Shown here: piece after piece, positions 25,356 through 33,717 of the stretch
Layout: the number at the start of each line of letters is the position of its first letter
Position numbering within the stretch: the stretch's first letter is position 1
NCBI GenBank assembly: GCA_035651635.1
Contig: DASRFK010000179.1
Span: forward strand, 1 to 64,000
From: JANXQE01 sp035651635
GTDB lineage: Bacteria > Verrucomicrobiota > Verrucomicrobiia > Limisphaerales > UBA8199
Direction: 5' to 3'
DNA: 64,000 bases
Position numbers and translations under genes: made by a program
The notes under the pieces: model-generated
What the model saw: only the letters and a program-made list of their open reading frames with translations
Databases searched by the model: none
Told to the model about the DNA's origin: nothing

Positions 25356-25925
25356 TCAGGTGCCTTGCGCAATCCAGTTATAGATTGCGTCGTTGCGCGA
25401 ACTTTGGATGCCGGTGCGGCTGGATTCTTTGGCGGCGGCTTCCCAATCTTCTTTGGCTTTCGATTGCACAGCTTTCTCGAGCGCAGTTTTCAATTTCGCA
25501 AATTTCTTGAGCCCGGCGCCGCCCAGGTTGAAGGCCATATCCACCAGCGCCCATTGGGCGCCGTCCGGCAGGTTGGCGAAATCGGGGTAATAGGATTTGG
25601 CATCCGCTTTGGCCTGACTCAGCTCTTTCTGCAATCGGGCATCCAGCCCTCCGCTGGCAACGAGCTCGGTGAACTTCTCATATTTGCTCTCGACCATCCC
25701 TTTGGGAGCCGCTTTGACCGCGTTAAAATCCTTTTCGATATCGGCGGGCGTCGCGGTTTTGTTGGTCTTGCGGTTTTTGAAAGTGATCCCGGAGCTTTTG
25801 GCCGCGGCGGCATTGGCGAGCAAAATGCCAACGCCAATCGTCACATTTCCCCGGGAATCGAGGTACATATAGTTGGTGTAGCCTTCAAAATCTTTCAGTT
25901 TGGAAATGTAATCTGCTTCAGTCAT
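25356..25925 (-). CDS. T4-type lysozyme (glycoside hydrolase 24-like)
   Basis: The product is 189 aa. The N-terminus carries the T4 lysozyme active-site spacing: Glu14 in KDFEGYTNY, Asp23 in YLDSRGN and Thr29 in VTIGVG. Helical segments follow, and WALVDMAFNLGGAGLKKF matches the conserved helix of this superfamily (pesticin and phage muramidases). It would cut the glycan strands of peptidoglycan. There is no signal peptide, as in phage endolysins, so export would need a holin or another route. It could be a phage-derived gene or a toxin. It starts 18 bases after the gene upstream of it ends. Confidence 0.85.
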   Translation of the reverse strand: MTEADYISKLKDFEGYTNYMYLDSRGNVTIGVGILLANAAAAKSSGITFKNRKTNKTATPADIEKDFNAVKAAPKGMVESKYEKFTELVASGGLDARLQKELSQAKADAKSYYPDFANLPDGAQWALVDMAFNLGGAGLKKFAKLKTALEKAVQSKAKEDWEAAAKESSRTGIQSSRNDAIYNWIAQGT

Positions 25926-25943
25926 AGGTTGGTCCCTTCTCCG

Positions 25944-26606
25944 CTAATTGGTTCTCTGCGGTGCTGACGAATTTTGGTGATCTTCCTCGATCACCACGGG
26001 CTTCTCCCGGTAACGTGATTTGCCGACCAGGACACGATCCGGCTCGACGGTGATTTCAGCGCCATCCCGATCGCCCAGGGGATAGCGCCGCACGACCTGC
26101 ACGAAAACCTGTTCGCCTTGGCTAATCCCGTCGGCGAGGTAGGCCACGCGGGTTCGGACCCGAACAAATAAAAGAGCCTCGAAGCTGCCCGAGCCGCCCC
26201 CGGAATAAAACGTGCGCAGCACATGGGTTCCGTCGCGCAGTGTGCCGAGATGTTTGTAAGCGTAAGTTTCACCTTCCGGAAGGCCGACCGCGCTAAGGCC
26301 GTTGGAATCGGTGTTAAACCCGGCGGCGTACTGATTCGAATCCCACGAGGCGGTGAGATTCAGCTCGATGGTGATGGGCGGGCGCGAGTCCGAGATCCAG
26401 GGCTCGAATTGTTTAATGAGCAGCGGGTGAACGGGTTTGCCATGAAATCGAAACTTCGCGTCGGGCGCTTCAGGGTTGGCGGCCAACGCGCGGCACACCA
26501 GGCCGAGGCAACCCAGCAAAACCACGCTCGACCGGCTCCAAATTGAAATCCGCGCGCCCGCCCCAGCAAGGGTGAGGGGGAAGTGATTTTTGTCCCCACC
26601 AAGCAT
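25944..26606 (-). CDS. Secreted protein of unknown function
   Basis: The product is up to 220 aa. A hydrophobic segment at residues 26-43 (SSVVLLGCLGLVCRALA) looks like a signal sequence. A later start would be possible, because the first 20 residues overlap poorly conserved sequence. The mature part is beta-rich, with YSGGGSGSFEALLFVRV and a charged C-terminus (REKPVVIEEDHQ). It is followed at once by the lysozyme gene, which suggests co-transcription. The family was not recognised. Confidence 0.55.
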   Translation of the reverse strand: MLGGDKNHFPLTLAGAGARISIWSRSSVVLLGCLGLVCRALAANPEAPDAKFRFHGKPVHPLLIKQFEPWISDSRPPITIELNLTASWDSNQYAAGFNTDSNGLSAVGLPEGETYAYKHLGTLRDGTHVLRTFYSGGGSGSFEALLFVRVRTRVAYLADGISQGEQVFVQVVRRYPLGDRDGAEITVEPDRVLVGKSRYREKPVVIEEDHQNSSAPQRTN

Positions 26607-26717
26607 CCGCGGATCATGTGCGCGACAGGGAGAATGTCAAGGCCCCGAGCGGCTGCGTCCCCAGCAAACGCGTCCCGGGCAAACGCATCTAAATCCCTTT
26701 GAAAAAGAGCGCCCTGA

Positions 26718-26847
26718 GGTAGGGACATCGCGCTGCGATGTCCCCGCCCGCGTCCAGCGGGCGGAACGGAGGCGAGAGCAGTTTACCTTCACGTCCAGCG
26801 TTGCGCCGCTGAACACGGCGCGGACGGCGCAGCGCGCCATCCCTACC
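26718..26847 (+). repeat. Palindromic interspersed repeat, family E copy 3
   Basis: The arms are GGTAGGGACATCGCGCTGCG (26718-26737) and CGGCGCAGCGCGCCATCCCT (about 26826-26845). The cores GCGTCCAGCGGGCGGAAC and CGTCCAGCGTTGCGCCGCTG match the other copies. The rest of 26607-27160 shows no credible gene. Confidence 0.75.
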
Positions 26848-27157
26848 GCCAGAGATGCGAAACACCTTCAAGATCGACGAAATCCAGTCCGCTCGACGTA
26901 TAACCTCTTGAGGAATGGAAATGAACAATACAGCGCGAGCACAGGTGTTGAACGAAGCATTCAAAAAATTTCAACGCTTGCCCGCATGGCCCAACCCAGG
27001 GGCGAACGAGACGCCGCCCACCCGAGATCACGAGAGGCCAAAGGCGGGTCTGGATCCAATGGACTCGCCCCCAACTCAGGGACGCCAAAAAAGGGACTCT
27101 GAACTCCTCGTCCTCCCCTCGGCCCGTGGCATCGATCAAACCGCTCCAGATTACCCC

Positions 27158-27190
27158 TAAAAAGAAAGCGGGCACCGCAACGGGTGCCCG
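27158..27190 (-). terminator. Rho-independent terminator of the DUF892 gene
   Basis: Read on the minus strand, the stem CGGGCACC/GGTGCCCG (27169-27190, 5-base loop) is followed by CTTTCTTTTTAGG. It lies 25 bases after the stop of the DUF892 gene. Confidence 0.85.
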
Positions 27191-27214
27191 TTCTGTGTTC
27201 CAAAAACCGGCGCC

Positions 27215-27784
27215 CTATTCGGTCTGCGCCTTCTGGTTGGCAATCGACTCAGCGATCGACGTCAATTTATCGTCCGCCTCTTTTTCTTCGTCCAGCGTCT
27301 CTTGGAGCCGGTTGACGGCATCATCGTGACCCATCTGTTCCGCCCAGGCCACCAGCGTGCCATAGCTGGCGATTTCGTAATGCTCCACCTTTTGGGCGGC
27401 GGCAATAATCGCGGCGTCCAGCGCCGACGAATTTTTTTGTTCCTTGAGCAGATCGTCCGCCTCCTCGATGAGACCGCGCATGGCCGCGCAGGTCTTGCGT
27501 TTGATTGACTCTTCCAGGCCTTTGGCCACCTCTTCCAACCGCGACGCCTGTTCGCGCGTCTCTTCCAGATGCGACTCTATCGCCTCCTTCAACTCCTCGC
27601 TTTGGGCGCTCTTGGCCATTTTGGGAAGCGCCTTAATCAATTGTTGCTCGGCATTATAAACATCGGCCAATTCGTCCAGGAACAGCTCGTGCAGGTCATT
27701 GTTCATCTCCTGTCCTTCGTTCTCGTTCTGCTCGCCGCGGTTCATACCCATCCGATTACCTTGTTTCGTGTTTTGTTTGCGCAT
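27215..27784 (-). CDS. Ferritin-like DUF892 (YciE/YciF) family protein
   Basis: The product is 189 aa. The start at 27784 is set by AAAGGAGA at 27791-27798. The family motif LHELFLDELADVYNAEQQLI starts near residue 31 and is followed by helices with carboxylate ligands (HLEETREQASRLEE, KVEHYEIASYGTL, EEKEADDKLT), consistent with a four-helix di-iron bundle. Such proteins are linked to oxidative or desiccation stress. The N-terminal extension (about 28 residues, Asn/Gly/Arg rich) is atypical. The gene is divergent from the blaI-like gene, whose operators lie in the shared upstream region and may influence it. Confidence 0.9.
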   Translation of the reverse strand: MRKQNTKQGNRMGMNRGEQNENEGQEMNNDLHELFLDELADVYNAEQQLIKALPKMAKSAQSEELKEAIESHLEETREQASRLEEVAKGLEESIKRKTCAAMRGLIEEADDLLKEQKNSSALDAAIIAAAQKVEHYEIASYGTLVAWAEQMGHDDAVNRLQETLDEEKEADDKLTSIAESIANQKAQTE

Positions 27785-27910
27785 GTTGATTCTCCTTTCA
27801 TTCGATCAGAATCATGCCGGAGACGGCGCGCTCGGCCAATGGGGTGAGAAGCCACCAGGCCTTTACCGATTTTGCCATGCGCTTGAACAAAAGAGGCAAA
27901 ACAATTTCTA

Positions 27911-27961
27911 TTGACGGCATTGATTACGAGTGTAATCTACCACTCGATTACGAACGTAATC
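27911..27961 (+). promoter_or_regulatory. Promoter with two BlaI/MecI-type operator dyads
   Basis: A -35-like TTGACG (27911-27916) and a TAATCT (27933-27938), spaced 16 bases, sit over two 16-bp dyads: GATTACGAGTGTAATC (27922-27937) and GATTACGAACGTAATC (27946-27961). Dyads with TAC/GTA half-sites match what BlaI/MecI repressors bind. The second ends nine bases before the repressor's ATG, so autorepression is likely. Confidence 0.75.
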
Positions 27962-27969
27962 TTAGCCGC

Positions 27970-28344
27970 ATGAAAACTCCACCTCGCATTTCCGACGCTG
28001 AATGGGATGTCATGCGCGTCGTCTGGGCACGCCGCCGCGTCTCGGCCAACGACATCATTGCCGAGCTCCAAAAACGCGGGGCTGACTGGCACCCCAAAAC
28101 CGTCAAGGCTTTCCTCAATCGCCTCGTGAAAAAACATGCGCTCGGGTTTGAGCTAGACGGTCGCGCCTACGTCTACCACCCGCTGATTGAAGAAAGCGCC
28201 TGCGCCGAGGCCGCCAGCTTATCATTTCTCGAGCGCGTCTTCGGCGGTTCTCTCAAGCCGATGGTCGCGCACTTTGTCGCGCGGAAAAGGCTCTCGCCAA
28301 AAGAAATTCGCGAACTCAAGGACCTGCTCGAGGGGAAGGAATGA
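27970..28344 (+). CDS. BlaI/MecI-family transcriptional repressor
   Basis: The product is 124 aa from ATG 27970. The winged helix is RISDAEWDVMRVVWARRRVS (residues 6-25), then TVKAFLNRLVKKHALGFEL and a C-terminal dimerisation helix. In the family, a signal-activated M56 protease cuts the repressor and so relieves repression. Its partner gene begins six bases after the stop. It probably represses its own operon through the two dyads just upstream. Confidence 0.93.
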   Translation: MKTPPRISDAEWDVMRVVWARRRVSANDIIAELQKRGADWHPKTVKAFLNRLVKKHALGFELDGRAYVYHPLIEESACAEAASLSFLERVFGGSLKPMVAHFVARKRLSPKEIRELKDLLEGKE

Positions 28345-28350
28345 TGCGCC

Positions 28351-30144
28351 ATGCAATCACTGCTTGAAACCGGCTTCGCCCAATTGCTCAGAGCTTCCTG
28401 GCAGGGAGCGATTCTGATCCTGTTGGTTCTGGCGGCACAACGAGTTCTGGGACGTCGCCTTGAGCCCCAGTGGCGCCATGCCCTCTGGCTGCTCGTGCTC
28501 GCCCGGCTGGCCCTGCCGTGGACCCTTCCCTCGCCAATCAGTCTGTTCAACCTGGTAAGCCTCATGACCGCCTCCAGACCGGCCGAAAACCCGGTCGTTC
28601 TTCGCGAGGAAACAAGGGAAAACATGGCCGGGCCCTCCGTCGCCGTGCGGCCAGTCCTGTCGCCGTCGCCCCTCGTCGCTTCGGCGAAACATTGGCCGCG
28701 TGATTATCGCTCGCTCCTGCCGCTGCTCTGGGGCGTGGGAGCGCTTGGCCTCAGCCTGCACCTGGGCGCGGCCCATTACCGGTTTCATCGCAAGGTCATG
28801 CGCGAGCGAGCTCTCGTTGACGAACAGGCCCTCACCCTGCTCGAACAGTGCAAAGCCGCGATGCGCCTGCGCACCCCGGTCACTCTGGTGGAGACCACTG
28901 CCGTGGACGGGCCTTCCCTGTTCGGATTTTTGCGGCCGCGACTATTGTTGCCCGCAGGTTTCACCCGGAACTTTTCTCCGGAAGAACTTCGTTTTGTCTT
29001 CCTGCATGAGTTGGGACACGTGAAACGGCACGACATTCCGATTGGATGGGTGATGGCCTTACTGCAAGTTCTGCACTGGTTTAATCCGCTGGTTTGGCTC
29101 GCTTTTTCCCGCACCCGGGTCGATCGCGAACTCGCGTGCGATGCCGTCGCCCTCGCTCACGCGGAGGAACGCGAGGCCAAACCCTACGGCCGCACCATTC
29201 TCAAGCTGTTGGAAAGTTTTGGCACTTCCCGCCACGCCCCCGGCTTGGCTGGAATCGTCGAAGATAAACAAGAAATGCAACAAAGGATCCTTATGATCAC
29301 GCAATTCAATAAGCCGCGCCGGCGCTTCGGCCTGGCGGGAATGCTGTTTATAGGTCTGGCGCTGGTGGCCCTTACCGACGCCCAACTGGGCTGCAAATCC
29401 ACGTCTGCCTCCAAGGAGAGCGGAACGGCCTCACTCACTCCGCAGGAGCAACAACACGTCAAATTGGCCGCGCCCAGGATTATTTCCACTGTGCCGGCCA
29501 TCGGCGCTACCGAAGTCGACCCTGCGATCAGCGAGATCACGGTCACTTTCGATCAAGACATGGGTGGTGGTTTCTCCTGGACCGGTGGCGGACCGGAATA
29601 TCCTCCCGGCATAGAAGGGCGCCGGCCCGAGTGGCGCCAGAAACGGACGTGCGCTCTCCCCGTGAAGCTCGAACCCGGCCACTTCTATCGCGTGGGCATC
29701 AACTCGACCAGTTACCGCAACTTCGCCAGTGAAGCCGGCGTGCCGGCCATGCCCTCGGCCATCTTCTTCACCACCAAAGGGGCCGACGAGCAGCTTAAAG
29801 CCAAGACACTCACGCCGCGAGTTGTTCGGTTGGAGCCGGACAATGGCGCGCAGAACGTCAGCCCGGAGATCGAAGAAGTCCGCGTCACTTTTAACGTCCC
29901 CATGGGCGGCGGGTTTTCCTGGTGCACCGCCGGGGATGACGATTCGGATTTTCCAAAAGGACGCGAGGGAAAACGCGCGCACTGGACCGAAGACAAAAAG
30001 TGCTGTGTCCTGCCAGTGACGCTTAAGCCCGGCATGACCTACCGGCTGAGCCTCAATGCCGAGGGTTACAAAAATTTCCAGAGCGTTGGCGGCGTGCCGC
30101 TGGAGCCGGTCGCTTACACGTTTACCACGTCGGGCAAGCCTTAA
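28351..30144 (+). CDS. M56 (BlaR1/MecR1-like) membrane metalloprotease with two Ig-like domains
   Basis: The product is 597 aa. Four hydrophobic stretches lie in the first ~350 residues. The zinc site is HELGHVKRHD (residues 219-228), with the family's downstream RELACD (259-264). After the last helix (about 330-350) there is no penicillin-binding sensor. Instead there are two related beta domains (about 373-485 and 490-597), each with VTFD/VTFN, MGGGFSW and a YRNFAS.AGVP/YKNFQS.GGVP element. These look like bacterial Ig-like or CopC-like folds exposed outside the membrane. The partner is the repressor encoded six bases upstream. The signal sensed is unknown. Confidence 0.88.
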   Translation: MQSLLETGFAQLLRASWQGAILILLVLAAQRVLGRRLEPQWRHALWLLVLARLALPWTLPSPISLFNLVSLMTASRPAENPVVLREETRENMAGPSVAVRPVLSPSPLVASAKHWPRDYRSLLPLLWGVGALGLSLHLGAAHYRFHRKVMRERALVDEQALTLLEQCKAAMRLRTPVTLVETTAVDGPSLFGFLRPRLLLPAGFTRNFSPEELRFVFLHELGHVKRHDIPIGWVMALLQVLHWFNPLVWLAFSRTRVDRELACDAVALAHAEEREAKPYGRTILKLLESFGTSRHAPGLAGIVEDKQEMQQRILMITQFNKPRRRFGLAGMLFIGLALVALTDAQLGCKSTSASKESGTASLTPQEQQHVKLAAPRIISTVPAIGATEVDPAISEITVTFDQDMGGGFSWTGGGPEYPPGIEGRRPEWRQKRTCALPVKLEPGHFYRVGINSTSYRNFASEAGVPAMPSAIFFTTKGADEQLKAKTLTPRVVRLEPDNGAQNVSPEIEEVRVTFNVPMGGGFSWCTAGDDDSDFPKGREGKRAHWTEDKKCCVLPVTLKPGMTYRLSLNAEGYKNFQSVGGVPLEPVAYTFTTSGKP

Positions 30145-30145
30145 G

Positions 30146-31045
30146 CTAGCGCTGGCGGCCCTTGGGGCGCGGGTTCAAGGTTGCATACGCCGCATTTAGG
30201 GCAGTAGTCCACCGCTCTGCCAGAGCCACCGCGTGGTGATCCATGCCGGCGAAAAGATCCGGGTGGCACTCCTTAACCCGTTTTCGATAGGCGGTTTTGA
30301 TCTCGAGCACCGAGGCTGAAGGTGACAGACCCAGGATCTCGTAAGGGCTGAGCCTTTCGGGTTCGTTCACCGGCAATACCTGCGGACCGGGCTCGGGCTC
30401 CGGCCGGGATGGCTGCGGCGCTGGATCTGCCGGGTGCTCTTGCTTGAGCATCCAGCGCAGGCGTAGCCGGAACGGATCCATCAGTGTCACCCGGTCGGCA
30501 TCCTCGCCCAGAAACAGTACGCCATCCAACAGGGACAACTGTTCCCTCAGGCGTGGCCACGGTATCTGCCCAGCATGCCGCATCAGTTCCTGCCAGGTTA
30601 CCGCCTTGTTTTGTGCGGCCAGGTAAGTCAGCGCTCGGGCGCAGGCGGTCACATTCAACTCGCCGAGCTGTCCGTAGCGCCGCGCCTGGCGCAACCCTTC
30701 ACGTAAAAGGCGGGGACCGACCGAGGCGATATCCTTGAAGATCCAAAGTCCCGTCGGGTCCAATACGAGCTGGCGCTCGTCGTACCGGCCCTTGATATAG
30801 AACGCAAAGATCGCGGCAGTCAGCCCAAACGCAACCGGGCCCAGCCAGGAAACCGAGTGGGCCAAGGCGCCGTAAAAGACGGCGAGGATGAAATATATGA
30901 CGAGAGTCGCCAGGATGAAAACAGCCACTCCCGTGCCCAAGGCAAGTACTGAAAGCACAACGGCCAGGGTCCGATCGGTGCGTCGGTTCTGTTCGAGCCA
31001 ACGGGCGATGGCCCCTGAGACTTCGTTCATCTCGTGGAAGAACAT
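30146..31045 (-). CDS. Membrane protein with a C-terminal J domain
   Basis: The product is 299 aa from ATG 31045; ATG 31030 and TTG 31063 are alternatives. Two adjacent transmembrane helices lie at about residues 30-80 (VVLSVLALGTGVAVFILATL). A cytoplasmic, mostly helical region follows, then a Pro-rich linker (PQPSRPEPEPGPQ). Residues about 235-290 form a J domain, with PYEILGLSPSASVLEIKTAY and the HPD tripeptide in KECHPDLF. It should recruit and stimulate DnaK at the membrane. The middle region was not recognised. It converges with the M56 gene, one base apart. Confidence 0.85.
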   Translation of the reverse strand: MFFHEMNEVSGAIARWLEQNRRTDRTLAVVLSVLALGTGVAVFILATLVIYFILAVFYGALAHSVSWLGPVAFGLTAAIFAFYIKGRYDERQLVLDPTGLWIFKDIASVGPRLLREGLRQARRYGQLGELNVTACARALTYLAAQNKAVTWQELMRHAGQIPWPRLREQLSLLDGVLFLGEDADRVTLMDPFRLRLRWMLKQEHPADPAPQPSRPEPEPGPQVLPVNEPERLSPYEILGLSPSASVLEIKTAYRKRVKECHPDLFAGMDHHAVALAERWTTALNAAYATLNPRPKGRQR

Positions 31046-31147
31046 AACAGTGACCTTGAACAATGCTCAAGGGCTTTGGCCCGTGGCGCCTCCTAATTTG
31101 GTGTCATCCTCGGAAATCTCCCGCGCATGCTGGGCCAAGCCAGAAGC

Positions 31148-31275
31148 CGAAAAAGGCGGCAGAGGACTGCCGCAGTCCATAACGCAAGCGCGACACGGGT
31201 GTGGGCCTCGGGATCCGAAGGTTTTAGACTGCGGCAGACCTCTGCCGTTTTTCTGCCGATCACCACAGAACCGAC
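31148..31275 (+). repeat. Palindromic interspersed repeat, family D copy 1
   Basis: The arms are GGCGGCAGAGGACTGCCGCA (31155-31174) and ACTGCGGCAGACCTCTGCCG (31228-31247). The core GCGACACGGGTGTGGGCCTC also occurs, inverted, in the copy at 46046-46200. Confidence 0.75.
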
Positions 31276-31375
31276 AGATTTTGATCACACCCCTTCTGCG
31301 GGAACTGCTCGCGTGTCGGCCGCGGTTATGGCACCTTGCGGGCGACGGCTGGAAGCCGTCGATTATCCTGCGCGC

Positions 31376-33292
31376 ATGAATGTTACCCGACCGGCGTTAT
31401 TGACCGCTAATGATTTAGCCTTGGCTTACGGCCATCAATGCTTGCTTCAGGCGGTGACACTTTCCGTTGCCCCGGGTGAGAAAGTAGGGCTGCTCGGCCG
31501 AAACGGTTGCGGCAAGACCAGCTTGCTGCGCATTTTGGCCGACCACCAACAACCTGATGCCGGTGAAGTAGCCAGGCGTCGCGGTCTCCGAATCGGGTAT
31601 CTGCCGCAGGAATTTGAGTTGGATGGGAATCTCACGGCCCGACAAAACATTGAGGCGGGCGCGGCGGACCTGATGGAGTGGTTGCGGAGGTATGAATCCG
31701 GACAAGGCACGGAGCCCGAGTTGGCAATTTTGTTGAACCAGATCGACAGCGCGGACGGGTGGAAGCTGCAGGCCCGGATCCGAGCGACCGCTTCAGCTCT
31801 GGCGGCGCCGCCCTTGGATGCACTCGTGGGGCCGCTCTCCGGCGGCGAAAAGCGGCGCGTCGCGCTTTGCCGCGCTTTAGCCCCGCAACCGGATTTGCTC
31901 TTGTTGGACGAGCCCACCAACCATTTGGACGCCGAATCCATCCTCTGGCTGGAAGAGTTCCTGCGGGAATTTCCCGGGGCGGTCATCTTTGTCACCCACG
32001 ACCGCTATTTCCTCGACACGATCGCCACGCGCGTGATCGAGCTGGCGGACGGCCGCTGTTTTTCGCATCCGGGCAATTACACAGCGTACCTGGAATCCAA
32101 AGCCGTCCGGCAGCAGATTGCCGAACAATCCGAGCGGCGCCGTCAGCGATTCCTGCGCGAAGAACTCGATTGGGTGCGCGCGGGCGTCCGGGCCCAACGT
32201 TCCAAACCGCGCCATCGCCTGCAATCCTTCTACCAGGTCAAGGGGCTGGAAGCGCCGCCCGAAGAACGCGAGATGGACTTGCTCATTCCGCCACCACCCG
32301 CCCTGGGCAATCACGCCATCCAGTTGAATCGCGCGGGGGCAAAGGTTGGCGAGGGAGAGCAGGAACGCTGGCTCTTTCGCGGCGTGACCCTCTCGCTCGA
32401 CCCGGCGCAGTGTACCGGGATCGTAGGACGCAATGGGGTTGGCAAAACCACGTTGTTGCGGGTTTGCCTGGGGGAACGCGCGCCCGATGAAGGGATGGTC
32501 AAAATCGGCAAGCGGGTGCTTTTCAACTACGTTGACCAGGCGCGCATGCAATTGACCGGCACCGGGACGGTCCTGGAGGAAATCTCGGAGGGCAGCGAAA
32601 CGGTGCTCTTTGGCGAACAACATTTAAGCGCGCGATCTTATTTACGCAGGTTTCTATTCGCTGACGAACGTGTGAACGAACCCGTCTCGCGACTTTCCGG
32701 AGGGGAACGCGCGCGGTTGATGCTGGCAAAAGTTTTGCGGCACGGCGGCAACGTGCTGGTCCTGGACGAACCGACTAATGACTTGGATCTGCCCAGCCTC
32801 CGGATGTTGGAAGAATCGCTCGCCGACTTTGACGGCACGGTACTGGTGGTCAGTCACGATCGGTACTTCCTCGACCGTATCTGCGACCAGATCGTTGCGT
32901 TTGAGGACGACGGCGTTTTCGTCCAGCGAGGCAACTATTCGTATTACCTTGAAAAAAAGAAGGAGCGGGATGCGCTCAAGGATGCGCCTCGCGTCTCCAT
33001 TTCAAAAGCACCGCCGGAAAGCACCAGGCCAGCCGAAGCAGCTAAGGCAGGTCGCGCGAAAAAACTCACGTTTAAAGAGCAGCGCGAGTTGGAAGGCATG
33101 GAGACCGCTATTATGTCGGCCGAAACCCGCGTCCACGAAATCGAGGCCACGCTCAACGATCCGGAATTCCACGCCACCCGCTCGCGGGAAGCCCACGGGT
33201 TGATCGAGGAGTTGGAAGCGGCGCGGGTCGAAGTAACGCGTTTGTACCAACGCTGGCATGAACTGACTGAGCGGACTTCCATCAAGGCATGA
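31376..33292 (+). CDS. uup: ABC-F family ATPase, Uup-like
   Basis: The product is 638 aa from ATG 31376, with no membrane segments. It has two ABC domains. The first has Walker A GRNGCGKTS, signature PLSGGEKRR and Walker B LLLDEPTNHLD. The second has Walker A GRNGVGKTT, signature RLSGGERAR and Walker B LVLDEPTNDLD. Between them lies the typical ABC-F linker (FLREELDWVRAGVRAQRSKP). The C-terminus (about 580-638) is a coiled coil like the Uup DNA- or ribosome-binding arm. It probably acts on the ribosome. The next gene overlaps it by four bases. Confidence 0.93.
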   Translation: MNVTRPALLTANDLALAYGHQCLLQAVTLSVAPGEKVGLLGRNGCGKTSLLRILADHQQPDAGEVARRRGLRIGYLPQEFELDGNLTARQNIEAGAADLMEWLRRYESGQGTEPELAILLNQIDSADGWKLQARIRATASALAAPPLDALVGPLSGGEKRRVALCRALAPQPDLLLLDEPTNHLDAESILWLEEFLREFPGAVIFVTHDRYFLDTIATRVIELADGRCFSHPGNYTAYLESKAVRQQIAEQSERRRQRFLREELDWVRAGVRAQRSKPRHRLQSFYQVKGLEAPPEEREMDLLIPPPPALGNHAIQLNRAGAKVGEGEQERWLFRGVTLSLDPAQCTGIVGRNGVGKTTLLRVCLGERAPDEGMVKIGKRVLFNYVDQARMQLTGTGTVLEEISEGSETVLFGEQHLSARSYLRRFLFADERVNEPVSRLSGGERARLMLAKVLRHGGNVLVLDEPTNDLDLPSLRMLEESLADFDGTVLVVSHDRYFLDRICDQIVAFEDDGVFVQRGNYSYYLEKKKERDALKDAPRVSISKAPPESTRPAEAAKAGRAKKLTFKEQRELEGMETAIMSAETRVHEIEATLNDPEFHATRSREAHGLIEELEAARVEVTRLYQRWHELTERTSIKA

Positions 33293-33684
33293 GCAAATCC
33301 AAACACACTCGGGCCGAGGCCGGACCGGGGTTTGTCCACAATCCATTTGAGGCACTCTCGAGCGAAGGTCTTGCGCCGCCACCGAAGAGTTCTGCCACGG
33401 ACTCCGGCCACGGCAGCTCAGCCAAACCGGCGCGCAAGAATCGTGGCCGAGTGGACATCATCCGCCAGACTGCCGGCCGTGGAGGCAAGACAGTCACGGT
33501 CATTAAAGGCTTTGTGGGCATCGGCCTGCCGGAAAAGGAACAATTAGCCAAGGCCATCCAAAAAACATGCGGGACGGGTGGGACTGTCAAAAACGGTGAG
33601 ATCCAGATTCATGGAGACAAACGCCCCGAGGTCGCTCGCATCCTGAGCGAAGCCGGATTTCGTCCAGTCTTTGCGGGAGGGTAA
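33289..33684 (+). CDS. SUI1/eIF1-like translation factor (YciH type)
   Basis: The product is 131 aa. The start ATG overlaps the stop of the ABC-F gene (ATGA). Residues 1-50 are a low-complexity linker. The SUI1 domain includes RQTAGRGGKTVTVIKGF, KKTCGTGG-like QKTCGTGGTVKNGEIQIHG (split at TGG) and a C-terminal RPVFAGG. In bacteria such proteins bind the small ribosomal subunit and influence start-site fidelity. The pairing with a ribosome-associated ABC-F ATPase suggests a shared role in translation. Confidence 0.9.
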   Translation: MSKSKHTRAEAGPGFVHNPFEALSSEGLAPPPKSSATDSGHGSSAKPARKNRGRVDIIRQTAGRGGKTVTVIKGFVGIGLPEKEQLAKAIQKTCGTGGTVKNGEIQIHGDKRPEVARILSEAGFRPVFAGG

Positions 33685-33717
33685 GGGCCTGGTGTAAACA
33701 TGTTATGTCCGAAGGGG

